9,811 bases of DNA from assembly GCA_025455635.1 (NCBI GenBank), contig JALOMF010000116.1, positions 1-9,811 of the forward strand, read 5' to 3'. The notes under the pieces are model-generated. The model was not told the origin of the DNA. It did no database searches and worked only from the letters and a program-made list of their open reading frames with translations. Position numbers and translations under genes: made by a program. Every line of letters begins with the position of its first letter. The first letter of the stretch is position 1. Origin of the DNA: Saprospiraceae bacterium (GTDB lineage: Bacteria; Bacteroidota; Bacteroidia; Chitinophagales; Saprospiraceae). This document shows positions 1-6,881 of this stretch, in pieces.

Positions 1-1031
1 CTGCCAACGGCGAGGTGAAGGTGATGGTGGACTGCGCCCTCTTCGCCATCGAAGAACTGATGCACAAGCACCCGGAGTGCATACTCTACGGACAGGACGT
101 TGGCCGACGGCTTGGCGGCGTGTTCCGGGAGGCAGCCACGCTGGCCGAGAAGTTCGGCGACCACCGGGTGTTCAACACGCCCATCCAGGAGGCGTTCATC
201 ATCGGCAGCACGGTGGGCATGAGCGCCGTGGGGCTGCGGCCCATCGTGGAGGTGCAGTTCGCCGACTACATTTGGCCGGGGCTGAACCAGCTTTTCACGG
301 AGGTGAGCCGCTCGTGCTACCTCTCCAACGGCAAGTGGCCCGTGAGCTGCATCATCCGGGTGCCCATCGGGGCGTATGGCAGCGGCGGACCTTACCATTC
401 GAGCAGCGTGGAGTCGGTTTTGACGAACATACGGGGCATCAAAATCGCCTACCCCAGCAATGGCGCCGACCTGAAAGGGCTGATGAAGGCCGCCTACTAC
501 GACCCGAACCCGGTTGTGATTTTGGAACACAAAGGCTTGTACTGGTCGAAAGTGCATGGCACGGAGGCCGCCCGCTGCATCATGCCCGCCGAGGATTATG
601 TGTTGCCTTTCGGCAAAGCCCGCAGCGTCGTTTTTGCGGAGCAAAATGAGGTGGAGAAAGGCCGCACGATGGGCGTCATCACCTACGGAATGGGCGTACA
701 TTGGGCGCTGAACGCCGCCAAGCAGTACCCCGGTCGGGTGGAAGTCCTCGACCTGTGCACCTTGTTCCCGCTGGACGAGGAGGCCATCTACGACCTTGCG
801 AAGCGCCACGGCAAAGTACTCGTAGTGACGGAGGAGCCAGTGAACAACACCTTCGCCCAAAGCATCGCCGCCCGCATTTCGGAGCATTGCTTCCAATGGC
901 TGGATGCGCCCGTGCGCACGCTCGGCGCTGCCAACATGCCCGCCGTGCCGCTCAACGAGACGCTGGAGCGGGAGATGATTCCTTCGGCGGAAAAGGTAGG
1001 GAGGGCGATGGGGGAATTGTTGGCGTGGTGA
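1..1031 (+). CDS. 2-oxoacid dehydrogenase E1, beta (C-terminal) half, 5' end cut off
   Basis: Thiamine-diphosphate-dependent E1 of a 2-oxoacid dehydrogenase complex (branched-chain 2-oxoacid or pyruvate type), which decarboxylates the 2-oxoacid and passes the acyl group to the lipoyl E2. The visible part is a whole beta subunit. The transketolase-like pyrimidine-binding domain carries TPIQEAF (nt 177-197), a G-L-R-P-I-V-E-V-Q-F-A-D stretch (nt 231-266) and GGPYHSSS (nt 381-404, His at 396-398, the conserved beta-chain histidine region). A transketolase C-terminal domain follows from about nt 630 to the end. The frame stays open to base 3 (A-N-G-E before a GTG at 15), with no ATG or promoter there. 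I therefore infer that this is the rear half of an alpha/beta fused E1, as is common in Bacteroidota; a separate beta subunit starting just outside the window is possible. Substrate specificity cannot be told. The stop is TGA at 1029-1031. Confidence 0.85.
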   Translation, partial: ANGEVKVMVDCALFAIEELMHKHPECILYGQDVGRRLGGVFREAATLAEKFGDHRVFNTPIQEAFIIGSTVGMSAVGLRPIVEVQFADYIWPGLNQLFTEVSRSCYLSNGKWPVSCIIRVPIGAYGSGGPYHSSSVESVLTNIRGIKIAYPSNGADLKGLMKAAYYDPNPVVILEHKGLYWSKVHGTEAARCIMPAEDYVLPFGKARSVVFAEQNEVEKGRTMGVITYGMGVHWALNAAKQYPGRVEVLDLCTLFPLDEEAIYDLAKRHGKVLVVTEEPVNNTFAQSIAARISEHCFQWLDAPVRTLGAANMPAVPLNETLEREMIPSAEKVGRAMGELLAW

Positions 1032-1056
1032 AATCGTCATTAGTCATTCTTTTACG

Positions 1057-1758
1057 ATGAAAAACATACTGCTACTCCACGGCGCCCTCGGTGCTGCATC
1101 CGTGATGGAGCCGCTTACCGAGCTACTCAACGGCGAAGGTTACGCTGCGCAAACGCTGAACTTCTCCGGCCACGGCGGTGCGCCATTTGTTGAAGGCTTT
1201 GGCATCGAGCCATTTACCAATGAGGTTGTGCGTTTAATGGATGAAAATGGCATCGAGAAAACGGACATCTTCGGCTACAGCATGGGTGGCTATGTAGCAC
1301 TGAACCTCGCACGACTGCACCCAGGGCGGGTGGGCCGCATCATCACTTTGGCCACCAAGTTCGACTGGACACCGGAAGGAGCCGAGCGGGAAACGAAAAT
1401 GCTCGACCCCGACAAAATCGAAGCGAAAGTGCCCGCCTTTGCGAAGCAACTGGAAGAACGCCATGCCCCCAACGACTGGAAACTGTTGCTCCGCAAAACC
1501 GCCGACATGATGCTCGAACTTGGCCAGCGCCCTTTGCTCACCCCCGATGTTTTATCGAAAATAACACACCCCTGTCTCATCTGCCTCGGCGACAACGACC
1601 AGATGGTGAGCCTCGCCGAAACCACCCAAGCGGCCAACGCATTGCCCAACGGGCAACTCCGCATTTTGGAGCAGACGCAGCACCCTTTCGAGAAAGTGAA
1701 TTTGGACATTTTGCGCTACGCCATCCATCCGTTTTTGCTCGCCCAAAAAACAATTTGA
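1057..1758 (+). CDS. alpha/beta hydrolase (esterase/lipase-like)
   Basis: Cytosolic alpha/beta-fold hydrolase of 233 residues, the usual length for a single-domain member with a small lid. The oxyanion-hole motif HGALG is at residues 8-12 and the nucleophile elbow G-Y-S-M-G-G at 73-78 (Ser75). The likely acid is Asp181 in L-G-D-N-D-Q-M-V, and the likely base is His209 in Q-T-Q-H-P-F. All three triad residues are thus present in the right order and spacing. No signal peptide is seen. It starts 25 bases after the E1 stop with no evident promoter or terminator between them, so it is probably co-transcribed with E1. The ATG follows a T-rich leader without Shine-Dalgarno, normal for this phylum. 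The fold resembles that of BioH-like and MhpC-like carboxylesterases, but nothing in the sequence fixes the substrate. Confidence 0.85.
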   Translation: MKNILLLHGALGAASVMEPLTELLNGEGYAAQTLNFSGHGGAPFVEGFGIEPFTNEVVRLMDENGIEKTDIFGYSMGGYVALNLARLHPGRVGRIITLATKFDWTPEGAERETKMLDPDKIEAKVPAFAKQLEERHAPNDWKLLLRKTADMMLELGQRPLLTPDVLSKITHPCLICLGDNDQMVSLAETTQAANALPNGQLRILEQTQHPFEKVNLDILRYAIHPFLLAQKTI

Positions 1759-1769
1759 CCAATTTCCTT

Positions 1770-1798
1770 TTTGGTTTCCCGCCTTCGCCTTACATTTT
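1770..1798 (+). promoter_or_regulatory. putative Bacteroidota-type promoter of the MFS gene
   Basis: A -33-like TTTG at 1770-1773 is followed after 17 bases by TACATTTT at 1791-1798, which matches the -7 consensus TAnnTTTG except for the last base. Transcription would begin near 1803-1806, giving a leader of roughly 35 bases before the ATG at 1839. It lies in the only gap between the hydrolase and the transporter. The assignment rests on consensus and position only. Confidence 0.45.
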
Positions 1799-1838
1799 CG
1801 GCCATTTTCACAATTAAACGAAAAACAAACATTCAATT

Positions 1839-3353
1839 ATGTCCACTTCTCGCACATCTGAAGCTCCTGACATGGGACTGTTTTGGGGCTGTTTCATCGC
1901 ACTCATTGCCACTTCCTTTGGCTTCATCATCCGGGCCCTCATCATCGGCGACTGGGCCACCGACTTCAACCTGACCGAGACGCAAAAGGGCGAACTGCTC
2001 GGCGTTGGCCTCTGGCCGTTTGCCATCAGCATCGTGCTTTTCAGCCTCGTGATTGACCGCATCGGCTACCGAATGGCCATGATCATCGGCCTCATTTGCC
2101 ACGTGCTGAGTGCCATCGTCACCATCACGGCCAAGGACTACACGATGCTTTACATCGGCACTTTCATTTGTGCCCTTGGCAACGGCACGGTGGAGGCTTA
2201 CATCAACCCTGTGGTGGGCACCATCTTCCGCAACGACAAGACCAAGTGGTTCAACATCCTGCACGCTGGCTGGCCCGGCGGAATGGTGCTGGGCGGCATC
2301 CTGCTCATGATGATGGGCGCAAGCGTGGGCTGGCAAGTGAAGGTCGGCCTGATTTTCATCCCGACCATCCTCTACGCCGTGCTGCTTTGGAACAAGAAAT
2401 TCCCCGTGCACGAGCGGGTGGCGGCTGGCGTGAGCTACCGGGAAATGCTCAAGGAAGTCGGCGTACTCGGTGCTTTCATCATCAGTTTGATGGTGTTCAA
2501 GCAGTTGGGCGTCATCATGGGCCTCGGCAATGTGGCCACTTGGGTCGTGATACTGTTGGCCACTGGCGCCTTCGGTTTTTACACCAAATCATTGGGCAAA
2601 CCGCTTTTCATCGTCATGCTGCTCATCATGATTCCGCTGGCCATTACCGAGCTTGGGGTGGACTCTTGGAGCGCCGACCTTATGGCAGGCGAGATGGGCA
2701 AAATGGGCATCAGCGGCGGCTGGGTACTTATCTACACCGCCTTGTTGATGATGCTGTTGCGTTTCTTTGGCGGGCCTATCATCCATAAATTGTCGCCCAT
2801 CGGCTTGTTGGCGGCTTGCGCAGCTTTGGCAGCGCTCGGCCTTTATTTGCTCTCCGGTGCTACGGGCGGCATGATTTTACTTGCGGCCACGATTTACGCC
2901 GTCGGCAAAAGCTTCTTCTGGCCCACTTCCTTGGGCATCGTTGCGGAGCAGTTCCCGAAAGGCGGCGCCCTCACGCTGAACGGCGTGGCTGCCGTGGGCA
3001 TGTTGGCCGCTGGCATCGTGGGCGGGCCGTTCCTCGGCAACGTGCAGGACAAGCAGGTGGACGCCCAGACCGCTGTTTACGACGCTGCCAACAGCACCCA
3101 ATTGCACAGCACCTATGTGACGACAGAAAAAGAAAGCTTCTTCGGCAAGTACATGGGCATTGACCAAGCCAAACTCGACGCTGCGCCCGATGCCGACAAG
3201 GCCGCCGTGGCCACCATTCAAGGTGAGGCCAAAAAATCGGCACTGAAGACCGTGGCAATACTGCCCGTGATAATGCTACTCTGCTACCTCGGCCTTTTGT
3301 TCTACTTCAAGGGGCGTGGCGGCTACAAGGCCGTGGAGATTAGCGGGCATTGA
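1839..3353 (+). CDS. major facilitator superfamily transporter
   Basis: Inner-membrane secondary transporter of 504 residues, somewhat longer than the usual 400-450 for the superfamily. Hydrophobic segments lie at about 13-35, 52-72, 77-98, 103-125, 146-162, 166-184, 206-228, 232-249, 255-272, 293-310, 320-357 (probably two helices), 378-400 and 470-490. The loop after the second helix has D-R-I-G-Y-R (73-78), matching the cytoplasmic D-R-x-G-x-R motif of this superfamily. N-I-L-H-A-G-W-P-G-G (139-148) resembles the pattern seen in sugar-porter-like members. A hydrophilic stretch of about 68 residues (401-468) precedes the last helix and explains the extra length. The substrate is unknown; a sugar or small organic acid is plausible. 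It has its own promoter upstream and a strong terminator downstream, so it is probably monocistronic. Confidence 0.85.
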   Translation: MSTSRTSEAPDMGLFWGCFIALIATSFGFIIRALIIGDWATDFNLTETQKGELLGVGLWPFAISIVLFSLVIDRIGYRMAMIIGLICHVLSAIVTITAKDYTMLYIGTFICALGNGTVEAYINPVVGTIFRNDKTKWFNILHAGWPGGMVLGGILLMMMGASVGWQVKVGLIFIPTILYAVLLWNKKFPVHERVAAGVSYREMLKEVGVLGAFIISLMVFKQLGVIMGLGNVATWVVILLATGAFGFYTKSLGKPLFIVMLLIMIPLAITELGVDSWSADLMAGEMGKMGISGGWVLIYTALLMMLLRFFGGPIIHKLSPIGLLAACAALAALGLYLLSGATGGMILLAATIYAVGKSFFWPTSLGIVAEQFPKGGALTLNGVAAVGMLAAGIVGGPFLGNVQDKQVDAQTAVYDAANSTQLHSTYVTTEKESFFGKYMGIDQAKLDAAPDADKAAVATIQGEAKKSALKTVAILPVIMLLCYLGLLFYFKGRGGYKAVEISGH

Positions 3354-3373
3354 TGCATCGCCATTTTCAGCAT

Positions 3374-3423
3374 AAAAAAGCAACGCCGTGCGGGAATGAA
3401 TCCTGCACGGCGTTGTCTTTTTT
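3374..3423. terminator. strong bidirectional rho-independent terminator
   Basis: Perfect 11-bp arms CAACGCCGTGC (3381-3391) and GCACGGCGTTG (3405-3415) are extended inward by GGGA/TCCT pairing (one G-U) around the five-base loop ATGAA (3396-3400), giving a 15-bp stem. A T-run (TCTTTTTT, 3416-3423) follows it and an A-run (3374-3379) precedes it, so it can act on both strands. It lies 20 bases after the transporter stop and about 130 bases beyond the fadD stop, between convergent genes. Confidence 0.93.
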
Positions 3424-3512
3424 GTGAAATGTGTATTCGGGAACGAAGCAAATTGCTGAAATACGTTTAGATTTAATCTCAACATGTGTAATTCAATTTC
3501 AAGGATTTGGCC

Positions 3513-3543
3513 CCGTAAATCGTAAATCCACAATCGTAAATCC
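3513..3543. repeat. short direct repeats of AATCGTAAATCC
   Basis: AATCGTAAATCC occurs exactly at 3518-3529 and again at 3532-3543, a 14-base period, and a partial copy (CGTAAAT) sits at 3514-3520 just before. The block lies immediately after the fadD stop, between that gene and the shared terminator. Read on the other strand it is GGATTTACGATT. The rest of the 192-base gap (3354-3545) holds the terminator and AT-rich DNA in which I see no gene. Confidence 0.7.
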
Positions 3544-3545
3544 CC

Positions 3546-5216
3546 TTACTTTGCCTCCTGCTCCTCCCGCAGCTTCCGCCGCAGAATCTTGCCCACGTTC
3601 GTCTTGGGCAGCTCATTGCGGAACTCCACCGACTTCGGCATTTTATAGCCCGTGAGGCCCGTCCGGCAATGTTCCAGCACCTCCTTCTCGGTCAGTGACT
3701 GGTCTTTTTTCACCACAAAAAGCTTCACCACCTCGCCCGATTTCTCGTCCGGTACGCCAATGGCCGCACACTCCAGCACCTTCGGATGCTCCACCACGAT
3801 GTCCTCGATTTCGTTGGGGTAAACATTGAAGCCGGAGACGAGAATCATGTCCTTTTTGCGGTCCACGATTTGGAAGTAGCCGTCTGGGTGCATCAGGCCG
3901 ATGTCGCCCGTGCAGAGCCAGCCGTCCTTGATGGTCTGTGCGGTGGCATCGGGGCGGTTGTAGTAGCCCTTCATCACCTGCGGGCCTTTGATTTGTATTT
4001 CGCCTATTTCGCCTTGCGGCAATGGGTTCCCGGCATCATCCACGATGCGCAGTTCGGTGGACGATACGGGCATGCCGATGCAGCCCAGCCTACCAGTGCC
4101 ATCGAGCGGGTTCACGCTGGCCACGGGCGAGGACTCCGTCATGCCGAAGCCCTCCACGAGCGGTGCCCCGGTCACTTTCCGCCATTTTTCGGCCACCGCT
4201 TTTTGCACCGCCATGCCGCCGCCGAAGGCGAACTTGAGGCTGCTGAAGTCGAGCGAGCCAAAATCGGGGTGGTTGAGCAGTGCGTTGAACAGGGTGTTCA
4301 CCCCGGTCATCAGCGTGATTTTGTGGTGCTTGAACTCCTTCATCACCGAGGGCAGGTCACGGGCATTGACCACCAGCACGGTGAGCGCCCCCAAGCTGAA
4401 CAGCGCCAGGCAATTGACCGAAAAAGCGAAGATATGGTAGAGCGGCAGCGGCGAGAGGCCGATGTCGCCCGCCCCGATTTGCGCCGTGCCTATCCAAGCC
4501 CGTATCTGCATCATGTTGGCCACGAGGTTGCGGTTGGTGAGCATGGCGCCCTTGGCTACGCCCGTCGTGCCGCCCGTGTACTGGAGCGCCACCACGTCGT
4601 CGGCAGTTTGCTGGAAAGGCTTGATGGTGAACTGTTTGCCCTGCTCCAAGGCCGTGCTGAAGCTGACCGTGTTGGGCAGGTTGTAGTTGGGCACCATGCG
4701 CTTGACATAGCGCACGGCGAAGTTGACGAGGATGCCCTTGAAACCCAGCATCTCGCCAATACTGGTGACGATGACAGTCTTGATTTGCGTATCGGGCAGC
4801 ACCTCTTGCAGGTTGGCGGCAAAGTTCTCGCAGATGACGATGGCCTTCGCCCCGGAGTCGGTGAACTGGTGCCGCATCTCCCGTGGAGTGTACAGCGGGT
4901 TGGTGTTCACGATGACCAGACCGGCCCGCAGGCAGCCGAAGAGGGCGATGGGATACTGCAGCAAGTTGGGCATCATGAGCGCCACTTTGTCGCCCGGCTC
5001 TAGGCCACGGGAGTGCAGGTAGGCGCCGAACTGCCGGGAGTACTTGTCCACCTGTGCGTAGGTCATGTCCTTGCCCATGCAGGTGAAGGCTTTCATGTCT
5101 GGGAATTTCTGGAAGGTCTCCTCCAGCAGGGCCACCAGCGATGGGTAGGCATTGTCGTCAATATTGGCGGGCACGCCCTTCGGGTAATTGGCCAGCCACG
5201 GTCTTTGTTCAGTCAT
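3546..5216 (-). CDS. fadD: long-chain fatty acid-CoA ligase
   Basis: Activates free fatty acids to acyl-CoA by way of an acyl-adenylate (ATP + fatty acid + CoA to acyl-CoA + AMP + PPi), feeding beta-oxidation or lipid synthesis at the inner membrane face. Of 556 residues, matching E. coli FadD in length. Motifs in order: phosphate-binding loop Y-T-G-G-T-T-G-V-A-K-G (213-223), L-P-L-Y-H-I-F-A (257-264), E-G-F-G-M-T-E (355-361), the fatty-acyl-CoA synthetase signature from D-G-W-L-C-T-G-D (431-438) through V-D-R-K-K-D (451-456), and catalytic Lys543 in N-V-G-K-I-L-R-R. M-M-P-N-L-L-Q-Y-P (81-89) and N-P-L-Y-T-P-R-E (106-113) are near-identical to my recollection of E. coli FadD. It is transcribed alone from a promoter in the 83-base gap upstream. 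The ATG at 5216 is preceded by an A-rich leader. Confidence 0.95.
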   Translation of the reverse strand: MTEQRPWLANYPKGVPANIDDNAYPSLVALLEETFQKFPDMKAFTCMGKDMTYAQVDKYSRQFGAYLHSRGLEPGDKVALMMPNLLQYPIALFGCLRAGLVIVNTNPLYTPREMRHQFTDSGAKAIVICENFAANLQEVLPDTQIKTVIVTSIGEMLGFKGILVNFAVRYVKRMVPNYNLPNTVSFSTALEQGKQFTIKPFQQTADDVVALQYTGGTTGVAKGAMLTNRNLVANMMQIRAWIGTAQIGAGDIGLSPLPLYHIFAFSVNCLALFSLGALTVLVVNARDLPSVMKEFKHHKITLMTGVNTLFNALLNHPDFGSLDFSSLKFAFGGGMAVQKAVAEKWRKVTGAPLVEGFGMTESSPVASVNPLDGTGRLGCIGMPVSSTELRIVDDAGNPLPQGEIGEIQIKGPQVMKGYYNRPDATAQTIKDGWLCTGDIGLMHPDGYFQIVDRKKDMILVSGFNVYPNEIEDIVVEHPKVLECAAIGVPDEKSGEVVKLFVVKKDQSLTEKEVLEHCRTGLTGYKMPKSVEFRNELPKTNVGKILRRKLREEQEAK

Positions 5217-5248
5217 ATTTTTTTGAAATTTTACAAGGTCAGTGGGGC

Positions 5249-5278
5249 TAAAAGTACAAAGTTTGGCGCTTGCGCAAA
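5249..5278 (-). promoter_or_regulatory. putative fadD promoter
   Basis: Read on the minus strand, TTTG (complement of 5275-5278) is followed after 18 bases by TACTTTTA (complement of 5249-5256), a match to TAnnTTTG except for the last base. The predicted start would be near 5243, giving a leader of about 25 bases. The spacing equals that of the metallophosphoesterase promoter in this window. Confidence 0.5.
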
Positions 5279-5280
5279 AC
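5261..5280. promoter_or_regulatory. imperfect palindrome over the fadD -33 element, possible operator
   Basis: The 20 bases read GTTTGGCGC-TT-GCGCAAAAC on the plus strand. Arms 5261-5269 and 5272-5280 are complementary at 8 of 9 positions around a 2-base centre. The right arm covers the predicted -33 element (5275-5278), so a bound dimeric repressor would block fadD transcription. No regulator gene is seen in the window. The operator role is inferred. Confidence 0.4.
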
Positions 5281-5299
5281 TTTTGAAATTAGGCTTCGA

Positions 5300-6442
5300 T
5301 TAAATTTTGCAAAGGATGGCAGCGGCCCGCTCCAGCGTTTCCTCTTTTTTTGCGAAGCAAAGCCGGATGACCCGCTCTTGTTTGTGGCTGCTGTAAAAAA
5401 CAGAGACTGGGATGGCTGCCACGCCGTGCTCCAAAATCAGCTGCTTCGCAAACTCCGTGTCCGGCTCGTCGCTGATGGCCGAATAATCGTAGAGCTGGAA
5501 GTATGAGCCCTCGCTGTGCAATGGCTTGAACCTGCTGCCGGACATGGCCTGGAGCAGGAAGTTCCGTTTTTTCTCAAAAAAACCGTTCAGTTCCAAATAA
5601 TCCGACGGGGTCTCGAAGTACTCGGCCACGGCGTGCTGCATGGGCGTGTTCACGGCGAAGACGGTGAACTGGTGCACCTTGCGGAACTCCCTCGTGAGGT
5701 CGGGCGGGGCCACGATGCAGCCCAGTTTCCAGCCGGTGGTGTGCAGGGTTTTTCCGAAGGAAAAAACGGACATGCCCCGCTCGAAAATCTGCGGGTAGCG
5801 CAGCAGGCTCTCGTGCCGCTCGCCGTCGAAGACGAGGTGCTCGTAGGCTTCGTCGCAGAGCACGATGATGTCACGGTTCACGGCGATGTGCTGCAGTTCC
5901 TTCCAGTCCGCTTCCTTCAGGATTTTGCCCGTGGGGTTGTGCGGGGTGTTGACGATAATCATGCGGGTCTTCCAGGAGATGAGGCGTTCGAGCATCCGCC
6001 AGTCAATGGCATAGTCGGGGGCGCTCATCTCGTAGGTGATGGCCCTGCCGCCGTTCACCTCCACGCTGGGGCGGTAGGAGTCGTAGGCGGGTTCAATCAA
6101 AATCACCTCGTCGTCGGGGCGGATGAGTGCCGAGATGGCCGTGTACAGCGCCTGGGTGGCGCCGCTGGTGATGGTGATTTCGGTGTCGGGGTTCACGTCG
6201 AGGCCGTAGAGCGACTTGATTTTTTCGGCCATGACCTTGCGCAGCGCAGGCAGGCCGGGCATGGGGGCGTACTGGTTGTGGCCCTGCCGGATGTACTTGT
6301 CCACCAGCCCCTTGAGGCGGTCGGAGCAGTCGAAATCAGGGAAGCCCTGCGCCAGGTTGATGGCCCCGTGCTCGGCGGCCATCGCCGACATGACCGTGAA
6401 AATGGAGGTGCCGACGCCCGGCAGCTTGGAGGATAGGAGCAT
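5300..6442 (-). CDS. PLP-dependent class I/II aminotransferase (methionine/kynurenine type)
   Basis: Fold-type I pyridoxal-phosphate aminotransferase of 380 residues, the normal size, cytosolic. Visible landmarks: N-L-A-Q-G-F-P-D-F (29-37), phosphate-binding S-G-A-T-Q-A-L (93-99), N-T-P-H-N-P-T-G (165-172, Asn169 contacting the cofactor), C-D-E-A-Y (196-200, Asp197 pairing with the pyridine nitrogen), the Schiff-base lysine Lys231 in S-F-G-K-T-L-H, and Arg360 near the C-terminus for the substrate carboxylate. The L-A-Q-G-F-P-D start and the S-F-G-K-T-L-H-T-T-G-W-K core are typical of the YbdL/kynurenine aminotransferase group, so methionine, glutamine or aromatic amino acids are likely donors. 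Its start lies 46 bases past the stop of the S23 gene, and I see no convincing promoter in between. It may depend on read-through from the metallophosphoesterase promoter. Confidence 0.92.
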   Translation of the reverse strand: MLLSSKLPGVGTSIFTVMSAMAAEHGAINLAQGFPDFDCSDRLKGLVDKYIRQGHNQYAPMPGLPALRKVMAEKIKSLYGLDVNPDTEITITSGATQALYTAISALIRPDDEVILIEPAYDSYRPSVEVNGGRAITYEMSAPDYAIDWRMLERLISWKTRMIIVNTPHNPTGKILKEADWKELQHIAVNRDIIVLCDEAYEHLVFDGERHESLLRYPQIFERGMSVFSFGKTLHTTGWKLGCIVAPPDLTREFRKVHQFTVFAVNTPMQHAVAEYFETPSDYLELNGFFEKKRNFLLQAMSGSRFKPLHSEGSYFQLYDYSAISDEPDTEFAKQLILEHGVAAIPVSVFYSSHKQERVIRLCFAKKEETLERAAAILCKI

Positions 6443-6459
6443 TTGATTGCGGGTTGTTG

Positions 6460-6491
6460 GATTGCTTGATTGTTAGATTGCTTGATTGTTA
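6460..6491. repeat. left arm: two perfect tandem 16-base units
   Basis: GATTGCTTGATTGTTA occurs at 6460-6475 and again without a gap at 6476-6491. A decayed third copy (GATTGCGGGTTGTTG, one base shorter) lies just before at 6445-6459, three bases from the aminotransferase start codon. The last three bases (6489-6491) are the TAA stop of the S23 gene read on the minus strand. Confidence 0.9.
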
Positions 6492-6869
6492 TTGGGACAG
6501 TTTTTCATTGGTAAACTTTATGAGCCTTGAAATGGCGGGGCCGAGCTTTTCCAGTTCCTGAAAAATATGGTTGTATTGCTCCTCAGTAAGCAATTTTCTG
6601 TACCGTGCCTTTTCATTCCAATCGTAACATTCCTTTCGAGAGCCTTGGCTATATCTGTAAAATTTGACTTTATCCTTTTTGTGCCATCTACCAAACCCTT
6701 CGGCAATATTGGCAGCGTTGGAATCGGCTGCATCCACAAATTGAGCGCCTATCGTCTTTTTTGCAAAAATGTCCCACTGTACCACTAAATCCCAAACATA
6801 ATTGGAGAGGTGGAAAGCTATTTTGTAAGCATCAATATCGTTAAGCTTCAGGTAGTTTTTTTCTCCCAT
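6489..6869 (-). CDS. S23/IVP family four-helix-bundle protein
   Basis: A 126-residue protein of the 23S rRNA-intervening-sequence/four-helix-bundle family (TIGR02436, Pfam 23S_rRNA_IVP), related in fold to the Avd accessory protein of diversity-generating retroelements. The family motif S-N-A-A-N-I-A-E-G-F-G-R is at 50-61, and the second conserved block Q-G-S-R-K-E-C at 75-81. The rest is predicted helical and basic, without a signal peptide or membrane segment. Members are thought to form oligomeric, nucleic-acid-binding bundles; the cellular role of orphan copies is unknown. I choose the ATG at 6867-6869, which puts the family's typical Y-x-x-L-x-D-x-x-x-Y near the start. A TTG at 6885-6887 would add six residues encoded inside or next to the repeat. 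The gene is distinctly AT-rich next to its neighbours and lies between inverted repeats, suggesting acquisition. No reverse transcriptase or rRNA is nearby. Confidence 0.88.
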   Translation of the reverse strand: MGEKNYLKLNDIDAYKIAFHLSNYVWDLVVQWDIFAKKTIGAQFVDAADSNAANIAEGFGRWHKKDKVKFYRYSQGSRKECYDWNEKARYRKLLTEEQYNHIFQELEKLGPAISRLIKFTNEKLSQ

Positions 6870-6881
6870 AGCAGACGTGTT

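Noticed and set aside
15..17. GTG as the start of the E1 beta gene.
   Set aside because: The frame is open further upstream, there is no leader signal, and A-N-G-E before it reads as a continuing polypeptide.
1741..1790. Possible terminator between the hydrolase and the transporter.
   Set aside because: Only weak AATT/AATT pairing is present, with no G+C stem ahead of a T-run.
3786..5003. Long plus-strand open frame (405 codons) opposite fadD.
   Set aside because: fadD has full-length family motifs in the other strand. This frame gives a His/Arg/Val-rich product with no recognisable domain.
5516..6436. Plus-strand open frame (306 codons) opposite the aminotransferase.
   Set aside because: The aminotransferase carries all cofactor-binding residues; the antisense product is low-complexity and Gly/His/Val-rich.
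6445..6491. Possible CRISPR array, because of tandem short repeats.
   Set aside because: The units abut directly without spacers and have an inverted counterpart on the other side of the gene.
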